A stretch of DNA of 64,000 bases from Erythrophleum ivorense (GCA_026724425.1 JAIUCV010000003.1:61557088-61621087); one strand, 5' to 3'. Numbered from the stretch's first letter, positions 11,940 to 25,398 are shown. Numbers and translations are program-made. Notes: generated by a model from the sequence alone, not told the origin.

Positions 11940-14924
11940 AAAAGTGAGATGTAACAGAGAAGACACTAACTATATTCTAATTTAAAAAATATATATCTTC
12001 TAAGGAGAAATAGAGAGATTTTTGGATCTGGGTGACCTTACAAATTGAAGAGCCCAAGAATTTCTGGGTTGGGAAACTGTTAACAATGATTTGTTTGAGA
12101 AAAAACAGGGGAAGACAGAGAAACAGAAGAGGCGGGAAATTTTTTAGCTAATTTCAGAATTTTTTTTATTAGAGAGAAAATTATTGGATTGAATTAGTAT
12201 GTTGTTATCCCAATTTTATTTATGCTTTAAATTTGGTTGTTTTAAGTTTATTTGAGCTAAATACTCGGCTTAATTATACTTTTTGCACCTTCAAATTTTA
12301 TAACAATTTCAATTTGTTTTTTATATTAAAAAATGACTTTATATATAATTTTTTATATTTTTATTATTAAGTTTTCCTATCAAAATATATTATGTGTATA
12401 GTTTTTTAATAATAACATGATATATATACATATATATAATTTTTTCAAATATATGTATGAATTTTTAATTACATTATATATTTATTTATATTTTAATAAA
12501 AATTTATACATTTACTATATTTTAATTAAAGAATTTAATAATAAAAAAATAAAAAAAATAAAATCAAAATCTAATTAATTTCAAAAATAAATAATATTAT
12601 CTCTTTATTTTTTAAAATAATCTAATTTACCCTAATGTCATATTATTTATTTAAAATTTAATGACAAACTCAATAATTTATCCACTTAGACTATGTTTAT
12701 TTATTTGATAACGCTGTTAACTCATATTCAAATTTGACCTGATACATTTAAAAAATAAATAAATTTTCCATAGTGGCGACGTCAAAATATAAACATAAAT
12801 AATCAATGCACGGAGCGAACTTCACTAAAATTTAAAGCCACCGGGTTGGTTTGTTTGGCATTATTAAATATATAAGGATTAATTCTATTCAGTTTTAAAA
12901 TTAATTAGATTGGATTTGATCCAATTGATAGGATTGAATTACGTGGACTACGGCTGAATAAGAGCATCTTCCACTTTGTCCTGCCATCTCCTGGTGCATT
13001 GCATGTTTGGTTAAGCGTGAGAAATGAGATGAGGAGTAAAAAATTGGTAAAATTTCATTTTTATTTTTATAATTATTATTTAATATTATTTATTAATTAT
13101 TATTTAATTATTAAAAATAAAAATATTATAATAATTTTTATTTATAAAATTATTTTTTAATGTTTATTTTCATATTTAATTTTTTATGTATCAAATGGCC
13201 TATGTTATTTGAAAATTTCTTTGCATTTTTTTCATTTAAAAAAAACACCTTTTTTTATTTGTCTTTTTCTACTTCCTTTGTCGCTTTTTAACTAGATGTG
13301 CATTTATCTAAATCGTTTAAGTTTAATTTAAATAATTTATATTATATATATATAATTTTAAAACTTCTTTTATTTTATAAGATATTGGATGTAGAATAAA
13401 AAAAATTTAATAATTGGTAACTACAAAATATAAATATATATATAATAAAATAAAAATTATGGAATTTGAACTGTCTACATATGTGCACCTTGAATGCATA
13501 TTTCCCCTATATGCAGGGGATATACCCTCCTTCTAGTTGCTCTTTGGTGGACCTTTACTTTAGCTTCCATGGAAGGTTATGCCTTCTCCTATGAAGCTGA
13601 AGGTTCTGATCTATCAAAATTTGTTGTACATCCCACACATGTATCTCTATCCGTAGAATATCTCTAACCATATAGCTCAGACCTTAAAGAAAGGATTTTT
13701 TCAATTTTGATTTTTTTAATTTTTGGTCATTTATAAGAGAAAGTATACGAAATTCATTCAATGAGCCTCCCTTACTTTCTTTCTTCTTCTTCTTCTTCCT
13801 TTTTCTCTCATAATTGATAAAAAAAAATTGACAATATTAAAATTGAGATGATCCTTTCTCAAGACAATAAGCCACAATCTTAGGAGCCAAATTGGATTTC
13901 ATTTGTCTGATGCAAAATAAATTGTTAAAAACATATTGATGTTGGTAGCTAAAGTAAAATTTGTGGTTTTTGAAATTAGTTATGTTTGATTTCTTTGATC
14001 ATAGAAATAAAGATCAAGCCTAGTAAGTGCAATTTCACTTCAAAATAATTGTGTACTCATTAATAGCTATAATGCAAATTAATCTTAGTATCAACTAGTA
14101 TATTCCTCACGCGTGTAGATTATCATTTATATATAATGATATTATTATATAATTCATAAAGATTTATTAATATAGCTGTAATTTATGAATTTTATTGCAA
14201 TAATCTATATATTTTACAGTATACTTGAAATTTTATTAATATAAAAATTAATATAATAGTATTCATATTATAGTTAGAGTGCGATAATAATTACAAATAT
14301 AAAAAATGTATAAAAAATTAAAACAAATAATTAAAAAGAGTAGGAAATTAACAAAATTTAGTTATGGTGACAATTGGAAAAAATTAGGTAATTTATATCA
14401 ACATTAAATATGTTAAAGATTCCTTGTCCAACAGATGAATCTGGTTTGTCAGCAAATTATAAGATGGTAGAGAAAAAAAAAACTGATTTTATGATTGTAT
14501 ACTTTCGAAAGGTCAATACTTAATGCATTTAAAAATTTTCACATTGTTCCAAAAATACAGGTCAACGAATATAAGAATTTGAAAATAAATATTAACCCAT
14601 ATTGAATAAATTAACGGAATTTTTGGAATCTATATACTTAATAAATTTCCCTTAAGATAATATCAAAATTGCTGTGAAGCCTTGACGTTGAAAACAAGAA
14701 TAACTTTTGAAAAATAACTGAATTAAATAAATTGTTAATTCAAAGTGTTGAGAAAAATTTTAAAGGCAAAATTGATTAATAGAGTGCTTGGTAATATGTA
14801 AAATAAAAGTAGTGTATAATAGTTTCAAAAGTTGTACTTGTTTTTTAAAAGATAGTGGCAATTTGAATGTGGGAAACTAACAATAACATAACAAAATATT
14901 TATGAATAAAAATAAAAAGAACAT

Positions 14925-15600
14925 TTTATGTTTTATTTTTTAATGAAATCAAAAGATTTTCTTTAATTTTTAAATTTTGATTAACAATTTAAAAAATAGC
15001 AAGAACGAGATAGAAAGAGAGTGAGGGAAAGGAAGGGAGAGAATTTTTTTTTAAAAAAAAGATCTTAATATAAATATATTAGAGTATTAATGAGAGAGAA
15101 TTTAAGATTTAGGATTCTTTAATACTCTCCTTTTATCTCTTTCTCTCTCAACTATTATAAAACTTTGAATCATATAAAATGATAATTAATTTTTTAAAAT
15201 TTTTAAAATTAATGAAAATATTTATAAATAAAATTAAAAGGATATTTTTATATTATTTTCAAAAGAAATCATAGTGCGTTTTTAATTTTTAAATTTTGAT
15301 TGACAAATTAAGAGAGAGAGAGATGGAAGGAGAGAGTGAGAGTGACACAATTTGGGAGAAATAGAGTCTTAATGTAGATAAATTGAGATATTGATGAGGG
15401 GGTATTTCAACTCTTTCCCTCCAAAATTCTTTTTCTCACTTTTCTTCTATTTCTTTCTCTTCTTCAAATAATGTTAATTTTTTAACAATGTGAAATGATA
15501 ATTAAAAATTTTTAGGATATAATATTTTGTTTTTATAAAAAACTATAGGAGTTTTTTTAACTTTTAAATTTTGATTCATGAATTAAGAAAGAGAGAAACA
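14925..15600. repeat. Diverged tandem repeat, about 300-bp period
   Basis: Two full units and the start of a third. Each opens with a run like TTTTTAATTTTTAAATTTTG, then a GA-rich stretch (GAGAGAGAGAGATGG, AAGAAAGAGAGAAAC), then a CT-rich stretch (CTCTTTCTCTC), then a block like AAATGATAATTAA. Unit starts are near 14945, 15265 and 15550. The GA and CT arms inside each unit could pair. No coding potential. Confidence 0.6.
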
Positions 15601-16253
15601 AATAAAAACATAGCACTAACATACCACCAAAAAAAAAAGCAAAATATTAAATACATAGAAATTATCATATTATTCTCTCACTATTGAGAATTCAGATGCA
15701 TGTTCTCTGTATTGTATGACAGATAACATATAAATGATTTATGAGTACTTAACATCCAGCTGATTTTTTTTTTTAATTAAATGCCAAAGTTAATGGTTGA
15801 AGTTTGAACCTCAAGTATAGTACTGAATTTCTGAAAGGAGAAAAATTTATATGCATTCCTTATATAATGAATTTTTTTAATGGTAAGAGAATCATTGTTA
15901 TGAAATTAAGGACATCAATTGTTATTTTTTTTCAATTTAAAAAATAATAATAATTGATTGTAAAATTTAAGATAAATAAGTGCAAATAATTTATGATTAT
16001 GTATGCACATTAAATTATAATATTCATCACTTGGCTTGTCCTCACCACCGCTGGTGAAACCATCAATATGCAAAATAAACTGAGATACAAGACAAAAATA
16101 AAAAAGAAAAAGAAATGGTAATAGACAGAAGCAGTTCCACACAGAGTAATGGCTAGATTTATTTATTAATAGTAGAAAGCCAGAACTCTAATTACTTACA
16201 AAAGCCTCCTTCTTAGTCTTTCAATCCCCTAGCTTACATTGTTCAAGCCCTTA

Positions 16254-16259
<6 letters not shown>

Positions 16260-16284
<25 letters not shown>

Positions 16285-16286
16285 AC
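16260..16286. repeat. (TA)n microsatellite
   Basis: Uninterrupted TA run at the right end of the copy-1-specific segment. Confidence 0.9.
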
Positions 16287-16754
16287 ATTCAGTAATGTTA
16301 TGGAAAGCTATGCTTTTCATAAGATTGAGCTTTATTACACTAAAGTGTGCTTTGAGATTCTCAATTTACTAATACAGTGCGGAGTAGTAAAAAAAATATT
16401 TATTCATGATTTTTTATTAAAAAAATTAACAATAAATACTTTTTAAAAAATAATATTTAGGTTTTCTTCAAGGATGTTACTAGGAAAAGCCCAACCTCTA
16501 GATAATCATGATCATGAGTATTTCCACACACTGAATCAATTAATGTTTATCTAGGGGTGTATATTATTTTATTTGACAAAATGTTAATGTCTAAACAAAG
16601 ACAAGAATTCAACGCGAAAACACTGGACCTATCAAGAAGTTTAACTTTCCATAACAACATTATTAAAAAAAAAAAATAAGTGAGAATCTCAAAGCATATC
16701 TAATAATTAATAAGCTTAACTTCTTAAGTAAGGTATTTTATAGAATCACTCTGA

Positions 16755-17232
16755 GGCTTTGTTTGGTTGGAGAGATAAGATGTTTGGTAAAAAAAAAAAT
16801 GGAGGGAAGAGAAATGGAAGAGAGAGGAGGCAAAATTCTCTCCACTCCAAATTAAGGGGTTTTGGAGGAGAGGTGAGGAAATTTTTTTAATTTGTAATTT
16901 ATTTTATTATCTTTTATTTTTTGTATATATTAACATTTAATAAAAATTAAGATATTTCTTTCTATCAAGAATTAAAAATAAAAAAGATTGAAATTCATAA
17001 TTATTTTTTTAAAAAATATTGATATATATAACTTTTTTTATTAAAAAAAATTAAAATAATATGAGGATAAATTTGGTTCAAATATAATTATTTCTCCTCT
17101 CCTTCTTTCCTGAACCAAACAATAATGTTTTCTTTCTTCTTCTCTTTTCTAACCAAACAGAATTCATTAAACTTTTTCCCCTATTTTTCATTGATTTCTT
17201 TTTTCCTTCCCTCTGTTAAACTAAACAGAACC
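16755..17232. mobile_element. MITE-like inverted-repeat element
   Basis: The left end reads GGCTTTGTTTGGTTGG. The right end, on the other strand, reads GGTTCTGTTTAGTTTAACAG. Both are followed by purine-rich arms (GGAGGGAAGAG on the left, GAGGGAAGG on the right as read inward). The core is AT-rich. It is non-coding and resembles the intron-6 element at 2018-2596 in design. No such element is seen at the matching place in duplication copy 2. No clear target-site duplication was found. Confidence 0.45.
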
Positions 17233-18013
17233 TTAAGCATTTTGAACATATTTGCCTCTCTCATTGCCGCATGGAAACGTGATGGGGTGATAGGAAAAAG
17301 AAAAAAATAAATAAATAAATTGAGTCATGTGAATACAATAGTTACATTTAGCACCAACATATCAAGGAAATAGAGTTTTACCTTGATTAAGTCACCAAGG
17401 ATGATCTATCAACACAAAATGTGTATACTCAAGGGCTTAGGTTAAACTGTTACTCCATTAGTCTTATATACTATTAAAAAAACACAAAAAAAGTAGCATG
17501 GGCGACAGTAAAAATGCAATCAAGGCAAAAATTTGAATTTTTTTTTAAGTTTTAAATTATAAGTTAAAAAAACTGAGAGATCAAAAACTTATAATTGTGA
17601 AGTAAAAAATTCAAACTTATAATTTAAGATCTTTAAAAAAAAAAAAAGCCCAATTTTTGCCATGACTGCACCTCTCCTATCCTTCCTAAAAAAAGGTTTT
17701 ACCATGATTCATTAAAAATGATAAGTGAGATTCCGAAATAACAATTAACAATTAAGTCTAAGAATTAATTAAGTATAAAAATTTAGGAAATTCTAACAAA
17801 TTACAATTTATTACTTTAGCATCACTTGAAAAAAATATGTTCGAATAAGTGATAGACATTAAAGCTAAATTTGATATTCTGGGTAGGATATTATATTATA
17901 TTATCCAAATATGAATATGTATAAAAATACACTTTTCCTTGGATTCAGACTCGGACAGATGATTAATTCAAGATTCGACTCTGTTCCTATATAATCTCTA
18001 ATTTTGAACCCAG

Positions 18014-18824
18014 TGGCGGAGCCATAGTGAGTGGGAATTTATAAAATTTATACATATATATATATATATGTATTATATCTTTATATTTCTTAAAATTTCG
18101 AATTTATTGGATCTATGAAATTCATTGAATATATATATATTTATTTATTATATGGCATTTTAAGTTGAACCCATTAAATTCATACATGTATTTTTTTTCC
18201 CCCTAATTAAAAAATTGTTTTTAGTGAATTTATTGGATCTATAGTATTAGATTCCTTTTTTATAGTAAATTAAAAAACAAAACAAAATATATTGTTTTTA
18301 GTTGAATTAATAATTGTTAAAACTTTTTAAAATAGTGTTGGATAAATTAACTTTTGTTATGCTTTATAGATATATATTTTTGTAAATCATAAATTTTTAT
18401 ATTTTATCAAATAAACTTTTTTCTTTCAAAATGCTATTATGAGTTATTCATATAATTATTGCAATGTTGTTAATGATAATATATCTTTTTAGTATATTCT
18501 TATTATGTATTACATAAATACTGAGTAGATATAACATTATATCTTTATATGTAGATAATAAAATTGTTGATATTTATATGAAAAGTAATTCTTGATATAT
18601 TATTCATTTAAATTCAAATTTATTTTTAAATTTTAAAAAAAGAAAGTTAAAATATTATTAGTGAGTTAATATCATTTAGTTGAATTTAGAAATATGAAAA
18701 GATGTTTTTTCTTTTAAACAATATATTATAAACTATAATTTTTTTTAAATAGGATATAAAAAAATTTTCTATAGACAATAATTTTTTTGCCCCCTAATCT
18801 AAGGTTTTGGCTTCGCCACTACAC
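18014..18824. mobile_element. hAT-like non-autonomous element with 8-bp target duplication
   Basis: GAACCCAG occurs on both sides (18006-18013 and 18825-18832). The ends form an imperfect inverted repeat: AGTGGCGGAGCCA on the left against AGTGGCGAAGCCA on the right, read inward. Duplication copy 2 (near 24040) has one GAACCCAG and none of the 811 bp between, which is an empty site. An 8-bp duplication is the hAT hallmark. The right inverted repeat ends four bases short of the target copy, so the exact boundary is uncertain. AT-rich and non-coding. Confidence 0.7.
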
Positions 18825-20212
18825 GAACCCAGATTTACTTTATTTTAAAAAAGCAAATAAAGTAAAAAAAAATTAAGACTTATTTACATTAAATGTATTT
18901 ATATAAAAACAAAATAACATTCTAGATGTTTTAACCCAAAAAAAAGGAACATTCTAGATGTCTCATATAAAAGTTAATATAATAAAATATTATACATTTA
19001 CATAATTCAGAATTGTCCAAGACTATTATTAACAATATTATCTTCTTTAAATAATTATTTAAAATATCATAAATCGTCTCCAACCACATCCTAAATTGTA
19101 ATACTAAATAAGGATTATAACTCGCATATCTTCATCTAAATGCGGGTCCGAAAATTTTTTCACATTAAGTTTTGAGACAAGAAAAGCATACATATTGCTC
19201 GGACCTACAAAAGTTATTGAAAGAAAAATATCCAAATATATGCGGATTCCACTAGTGTACTTAGGTGAATAATTTTTACTGGTATCCATGAAATAAAGCA
19301 AGGATCTCATGCATTAAAAGATTCGTGTGGTAATTATATGGTAAATAATTTGTACTTTTTTATTTTATTTTTTGAATTTAAGGGTGAATATAGAAGATAA
19401 AAATTATAATTTTAAAAACAAAAATTTTAATTATAAAAAAAGAATTAAATTTTGAAAATTTTAATTACACTAATAAACAAGCTTGTTGCGTTATTAATGC
19501 ATAGATCTCCTGCTGTAAGGATCTGTGATCCATGAAGTACGGCTTTAATGGTCATGTCTAAAACACAGCTATCATTTTTTTTTTTGGGTATAAAAACGAT
19601 TTTTCACTCTTAATTTTCATTTTGTTATTAATAATATTTTATTGTTGAGAAAAGTACTCTTTTCATCTGTTAGGTTTGAGTGAGATTCAATTTTGTCCCA
19701 CATGTTTTTTAGTATTAATTTTGTCCAACATCTTTACATAAATTTCTAATGTCTTTCTAATAGATATAAACACAATCTAAATAGCTAACTGGATTGGATG
19801 ACATGTGTGCACTTAATCTATTGAATATCCTACTAATTAAGCTCATTCAATTTTTTATATTATGTCCATAAGTATTAGTTGTATCGTGTTGTTTTACCTA
19901 ATATGACTTTTTAAGTAGCTAAAAATTTTTATACTAGTAAAATAGATGTTATGTATTTTACGGTATTAACATCAAATTCTCATTAACATTTCCAAACGGA
20001 CGTTTTAACAATATCATAAGCGGTACTGATGGGTGTTATTTGTATCAATTGGTATCATGTGTAAAAGCATTCCATACAAAAGTTGGCGTCATAATTGTAA
20101 TAAATTACAGAATAAGAATTTAAATAAGCACCCAATATTTTCTTAAAAGGCAAAAAAGCAAAATTAGGAACGAATGAAGGTGTTTGAAATTGCAAAAGTG
20201 GCAAAATGTTGG

Positions 20213-23200
20213 CTTCAAGGCTTGGAAGTTGAAACACTGTGAGTGGCTGTGCTCCAACATTTTTTGCTATGAATGCATCCAAACCCCAAGTAAAGTGGAT
20301 AACACAACTAAGCAAGACAACTAACTTAGTTTAAAAGCAAATTTTGAATGCCTTTCTGATATAGAAGGGGAGATGTAACAGGCAAAATTACTGAGGAACT
20401 AATTATATTCTGTTAAAAGATACGTTCCAAGAAGAAACACGGAGATTTTAGGATTTGGGTGACCTTCAAGAACTTGAGAATTAAAGGTGGGCACAGGTTG
20501 AGAATTGCTTCAATTTGAATCCTAATTTGATTTTAACTTCGCAATGAAAAATATATTTTGGGTTGGGCTAATTGGGCCATTGGCTAATTTTTTTTAAGAA
20601 AATAATTTAAAATTATAGAAATTTATATTTTTATATTTACTCAATTATTTTGGGTATATAATTATTTTTTTAATATATTTTTTTAAAAATTTATGTAATA
20701 GAGATGAAAAAAATATGAATTCAAAAGAGAAAATAGAAAAAAATAAATATAGAAATTAAAACTTGAAAAAAAATATATTTTTTAATTTTATTTTTCTTAT
20801 GTGAATGCGATAATTATATTTAGGAGAGTTCTAACATAAATTTTGACATCTCTAGTTATTTATAATTTATAAAATATATTTAAAAATTTTTGGCTAAAAT
20901 TACAAAAAGACCCTAAAAAGAATTCTTTTCAATTTAATCTCTATTTATATATTTATATATATACACCTTGGGTTGGGTTGGGACCAATAGATTGTCCCAA
21001 AACCTATCTCGATTCGAGATACTATCTCGACCCGATTTTGTTTTAAAAGTGTTTTTTTTTTAAATTATCTCGATTTGTCCCATCCCGATAGTGCTTGGGT
21101 TGAGCCAGGGCGACCCAACTTTGCCCACCCCTTACTAAGATTTTTTAGGTTGGGAAACCGTTTTGAAATTTTAATGAGATTGGGTTCACTATGATTTGTT
21201 TGAGAGAGACAGGAGAAGACAAATAAAGAATAAACGAGAAATTTTTTGGTTATTGGATTGAATTAGTATTTTGTTATGTCAAATTTAGTTATGGTTTAAA
21301 TTTGGTTTTTTGGGTTTGTTTGAGTTGAATTGGTGTTTTAACTTTGGACCTTCTAATTTTGTAACAATTTCAATTTGTTCTCTATATTCCAAAAATAATA
21401 AATTTATCTAAAATTACTTATATTTTATTATCAAGTTCTTTAATCAAAATATAATATAAGTATGATTTTTCAATAATAACATGATATATATATTTCAAAT
21501 AAATGTATACTAATTAAATTATATATTTATCATATTCAATTAGGAACCTTAATAACAAAAATATAAAAAAAAATTATCTAAATATAATTCATTTTAAAAT
21601 AAAAAATATTAGCTCTTTATTGTTTAAAATGATCTAATTTATCCATATGTTATATTATTTATCTAAAATTTAATATCAAACTTAATAATTTATTCACTTA
21701 GAAAATATATATTAATTTAATAATACTATTAACTTACACTCAAATTTAATTTAATGCACTTAAAAAAAATTAAAGTGCATACATCAACGTTGAACATAAA
21801 TAATCAAAGTAAGGAGGATACTTCACTAATGTCTCATTGGTAACCAAAATTTTGTTCTGTTTTGGTTTGTAATATCTATTATATTATTATAATCATTACT
21901 CAATAATTTTTTATTATATTTTTAAACTAAGGTTATGATAATCATTTTTAATTCATTCTATTTTTTTTTTCTTATTTCTATTTCATACTTAACTTTATGT
22001 TATATGGAACGATCCTTGGTATATGTCAACAGATTGCTGTCAAAGCCTTAAAGCAATAGGGTTGGTTTGTTTAATCTTGTTAAATATATAAGGATTAATT
22101 CTCTTTAGCTTTAAAATTAATTAGGTCAATAAGAATTGATCCAATTGATAGGCTTGAACTACATGGACTACGACTAAATAAGAGCATTTTCCAATCCATG
22201 TCCAGCCATCTCCTGGTGTAGTTAGTAATTTGGGATTCACTTTGCACCTTTTTCATTTCACAAAAAACAATAAATTGTGACCAAAGCCTATTGTCCACTT
22301 CCCTGATCACTCAAAATTTGAGCAATTTATTATTTTTAAAAAAATCAAATGCTACCATATAAAAATTTTGGTATTTATATGCTATATTTTGGTTGAACTT
22401 GGTGGCAGCAATTTAAAATTTTTGTTCTTTAAATTTGGTGGCACCATCACCAAGTTTAAAGAAAAAAATTTCAAACTTTAGAATATAATATATGAATGCA
22501 TAATTTTTTGTACTGTAACAAGTGGTCCTTTAATTGTTGGGATTGTAGCATCTTGATCTTGGAGCCCCTATCAATTCTAGTTACTCTTTGCTAGTCCTTC
22601 AGTTCAACTTCCATGGAAGGTTATGCCCTTATCAACAAAACTTGTTGTACATCCCACTCATGTATCTATCTGGGGAACATCTTTGGACCATGATAGAGAC
22701 ATTAGGGAAAAGATTTTCTCAATTTTAATTCTGATAATTTTTGGTCAAGTTATGAGAGAGACTAAGGAAAAAGCATATAGACTCCAACCACACCCACTGT
22801 CTATCCTTTTTTTTTTTTTTAATATAATTTGTCTCTTGTAGTTAATAAAAAATTGATGAAATTGATATTAAGATGATCCGTTCTCTAGATGATAAGCCAT
22901 GATCTTGGTAGCCAAGTTAGATTCCATTTGTTTGATTCAAAATAAATTGTTAAAAACAAATTGATCTCGGTAGCTCAAGCTAAATTTTTGGTTGTTGAAA
23001 AGTTGTATTTGATTTCTATGATCATAGTAATAAAGGTCAAGCCTAGTAAGTGCAATTTTACTTCAAAATAATTATGGCCTCATTAATAGCTATAATAATG
23101 CAAATTAATCTTAGTATCAATAACTTTCATTAATAATAATAATAATTATTATTATTATTAGCAATAATATTTACATTTTTTTGACACCTTATCCATTTTT

Positions 23201-25398
23201 AACCATGGCCATTCTATGTTGCCTATTAACACTGAGTAATGTTATAGTCAGCTCTCCTTTTCAAAAGACTGAACTTTTTGACATTAAAAGTGCTTTGAGA
23301 TTATCAATTTATTAACATAGTGCCGAGTAGGAAAAAAATATTCATTTATGATTTTTTTTTATTGAAAAAAATATGATAATAGATATTAAAAAAATTATAT
23401 TTAAGTTTTGTCCATTAAAAATAGGTGTTGCTGCGAAAAGCCTAAGCTCTTGATTAAGTGTAAAAATATCAAGAGGCTGTTTTAGTCATTTTATATATAA
23501 AAAAGCCGTAGATCACTGTTTATTCAAACTGTTTATATATTGCTTGTAATGTTACATTAATGCTGTACCATTTATTACTGATCATATATTGTTAACTACT
23601 ATTTGCACACTGTTTATTCACTATCTATCTATGCTATTTTTTTGTTTTTATTTTTTATTTTATTTTTGTAAGACCCACATTTTCTTTTTTTTTCTTTTAT
23701 ATTTTTATGTTACTAGGCTTTCATTTTTTTTCTTCTAAATCCTTAGATCTGCTAATTAAGTATCAAAGTAATCTTTCAATACATTGTGAGTTTTTTTGTA
23801 AAAAAAAAAGGTATAAAAATTTAAGAAATTCTAACAAATTACAATTTATTACTTTGACATCACTTTTTTTTTCCTTTTTTTATGAAATATAATCTAACAA
23901 ATTGATAGACATTAAGGCTAAATGTGATATTCTGGGTAGGACATTATATTGTCCAAAATGAATATGTATAAAAATACACCCTTCCTTGGATAAATGATTA
24001 ATTCAAGATTTGATTATGTTCCTATTTAATATCTAATCTCGAACCCAGCCCTATTTATCTTAAAAAGCCAAATAAAGTGAATAAATTACGATTAATTTAG
24101 ATTAAATGTATTTATATAAGAACAAAATAACACTCTATATGTCTCATATAACAGTTAATACAATAAAACATAATAAATTTATATAATCCTAAATTGTCCA
24201 AGACTATCATTAACAATATTTTCTTGAGTAAAGTATATAGATGTCTCATGAATTTTATTGAAATTATACAGATATTTTTTTTATTTTTAAAATATACACA
24301 AATTTTTTTAAAATAAAAACTTATCTTATATTTTAGTTTAATTTTAAATATTTTGATTAAAATATCCTTTATTTAAAATTAAAACTAATAAAAAATTTAA
24401 ATGAATGATATTTTCATTAAAAACTTTAAAATGTGAGTAAAATGTAAAATATTTTTTTTATTTTAAAGAAGGCATGTATATATTTTAAGAATAAATAAGA
24501 GATTTGTATAAGTTCAACTAAATACAAAATAAATTGTGTAATTTACTCTATTATCTTTGAATAATTATTTAAAATATCATGAATCGTCTCCAACCACATC
24601 CTAAATATAATACTAAATAAGGATTATAACTTGCATATCTTCATCTAAATGCTTGTTAAAATTTCTTTTCACTGACTGAGTTTTAAGTGAGACAAGAAAA
24701 GCATACATATTACTCAAACGCATAAAAATTATAAAAAGAAAAAGGAAAAATTTGATGTAAGGACCATAAGTTGATATAAATTATATTGAAAGCCCTTAAA
24801 AATCAAAATTCTTTTGAAGAATCAAAAGAAAAAGTTATTATTGAAATTTTTAAAAATTACTACTTATATTTCTTAAAATTACAATATGATATTTCTTAAT
24901 GTCATAAGGCATTTTTATTATGATAATTTTAGGGAGCATGAGAAATAATTTTCAGAAACACTAATTGTAACTTTGGCTATTTAAAAAAATAATAATTTAA
25001 ACATTTTAATGTTATTTTTACCAATTTATAGTCTTTCAAAGAAAAATATCCAAACATATTCAGATTCTCCTACTAAACTAAGATGAATTATTTTTACGCA
25101 TATCCATTTAGTATGGCTATAATGGTCATGTCCAAAACACAACTATAATTTTTTTTAATAAAAACAATTTCTTACTTTTAATTTTTATTTTGTTATTGAT
25201 AATATTTTATTATTGATAAAAATACTCTTTTCATCTCTTAAGTTTGAGTGAGGTTTAGTTTCATCCCACATATTTTTTAGTATTAATTTTGTCCTATTTG
25301 TACAACAAATTTCTAATGTCTTATTAATTGATATATGACACAATCCAAATGGCAACAAAATTAGATGACGTGTGTGCACTAAATCAATTGAATAAATT
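20213..25398. repeat. Segmental duplication, copy 2 (about 5.2 kb)
   Basis: Direct copy of 11829-19830 (matching blocks are listed there). It begins with the kinase upstream segment (CTTCAAGGCTTGGAAGTTG against CTTCAAAGTTTGGAAGTTG in copy 1) but has no kinase coding sequence next to it. It carries a private 648-bp insertion at 20484-21131. The two copies are separated by about 380 bp (19831-20212) with no recognised content. No gene is seen inside this copy. Confidence 0.85.
20484..21131. mobile_element. PIF/Harbinger-like MITE with TTA target duplication
   Basis: Terminal inverted repeats AAGGTGGGCACAGGTTG (left) and GGGGTGGGCAAAGTTGG (right, read inward) match at most positions. TTA flanks both ends (20481-20483 and 21132-21134), the target size used by PIF/Harbinger elements. 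The interior is AT-rich with a short GC-rich right arm and has no open frame. The matching site in copy 1, near 12055, lacks these 648 bp, so insertion followed the duplication. Confidence 0.65.

Larger units (their letters stand above)
14100..16289. repeat. Copy-1-specific 2.2-kb segment, possible transposon
   Basis: Copy 2 of the duplication passes from its match to 14095 to its match to 16290 within about 120 bp, so about 2 kb here is extra in copy 1 or was lost from copy 2. The left edge reads CTAGTATATTCCTCACGCG, and a CTAG occurs at about 16227. These weakly recall Helitron-type termini, but I see no 3' hairpin and no protein domain. The interior is AT-rich and carries the diverged tandem repeat at 14925-15600 and a (TA)n run at 16260-16286. 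Confidence 0.45.
11829..19830. repeat. Segmental duplication, copy 1 (about 8 kb)
   Basis: Direct-orientation counterpart of 20213-25398. Collinear matching blocks include: 11829-12040 with 20213-20480; 12180-12290 with 21245-21335; 12840-13010 with 22060-22220; 13545-13660 with 22590-22680; 13850-14095 with 22865-23120; 16290-16440 with 23228-23370; 17750-18010 with 23815-24065; 18830-19330 with 24050-24730; 19540-19820 with 25110-25390. Identity within blocks looks like roughly 80-90% by eye. The left edge falls inside the kinase 5' region. No protein-coding gene lies within. Copy 1 is longer mainly because of extra insertions at 14100-16289, 16755-17232 and 18014-18824. Confidence 0.85.
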
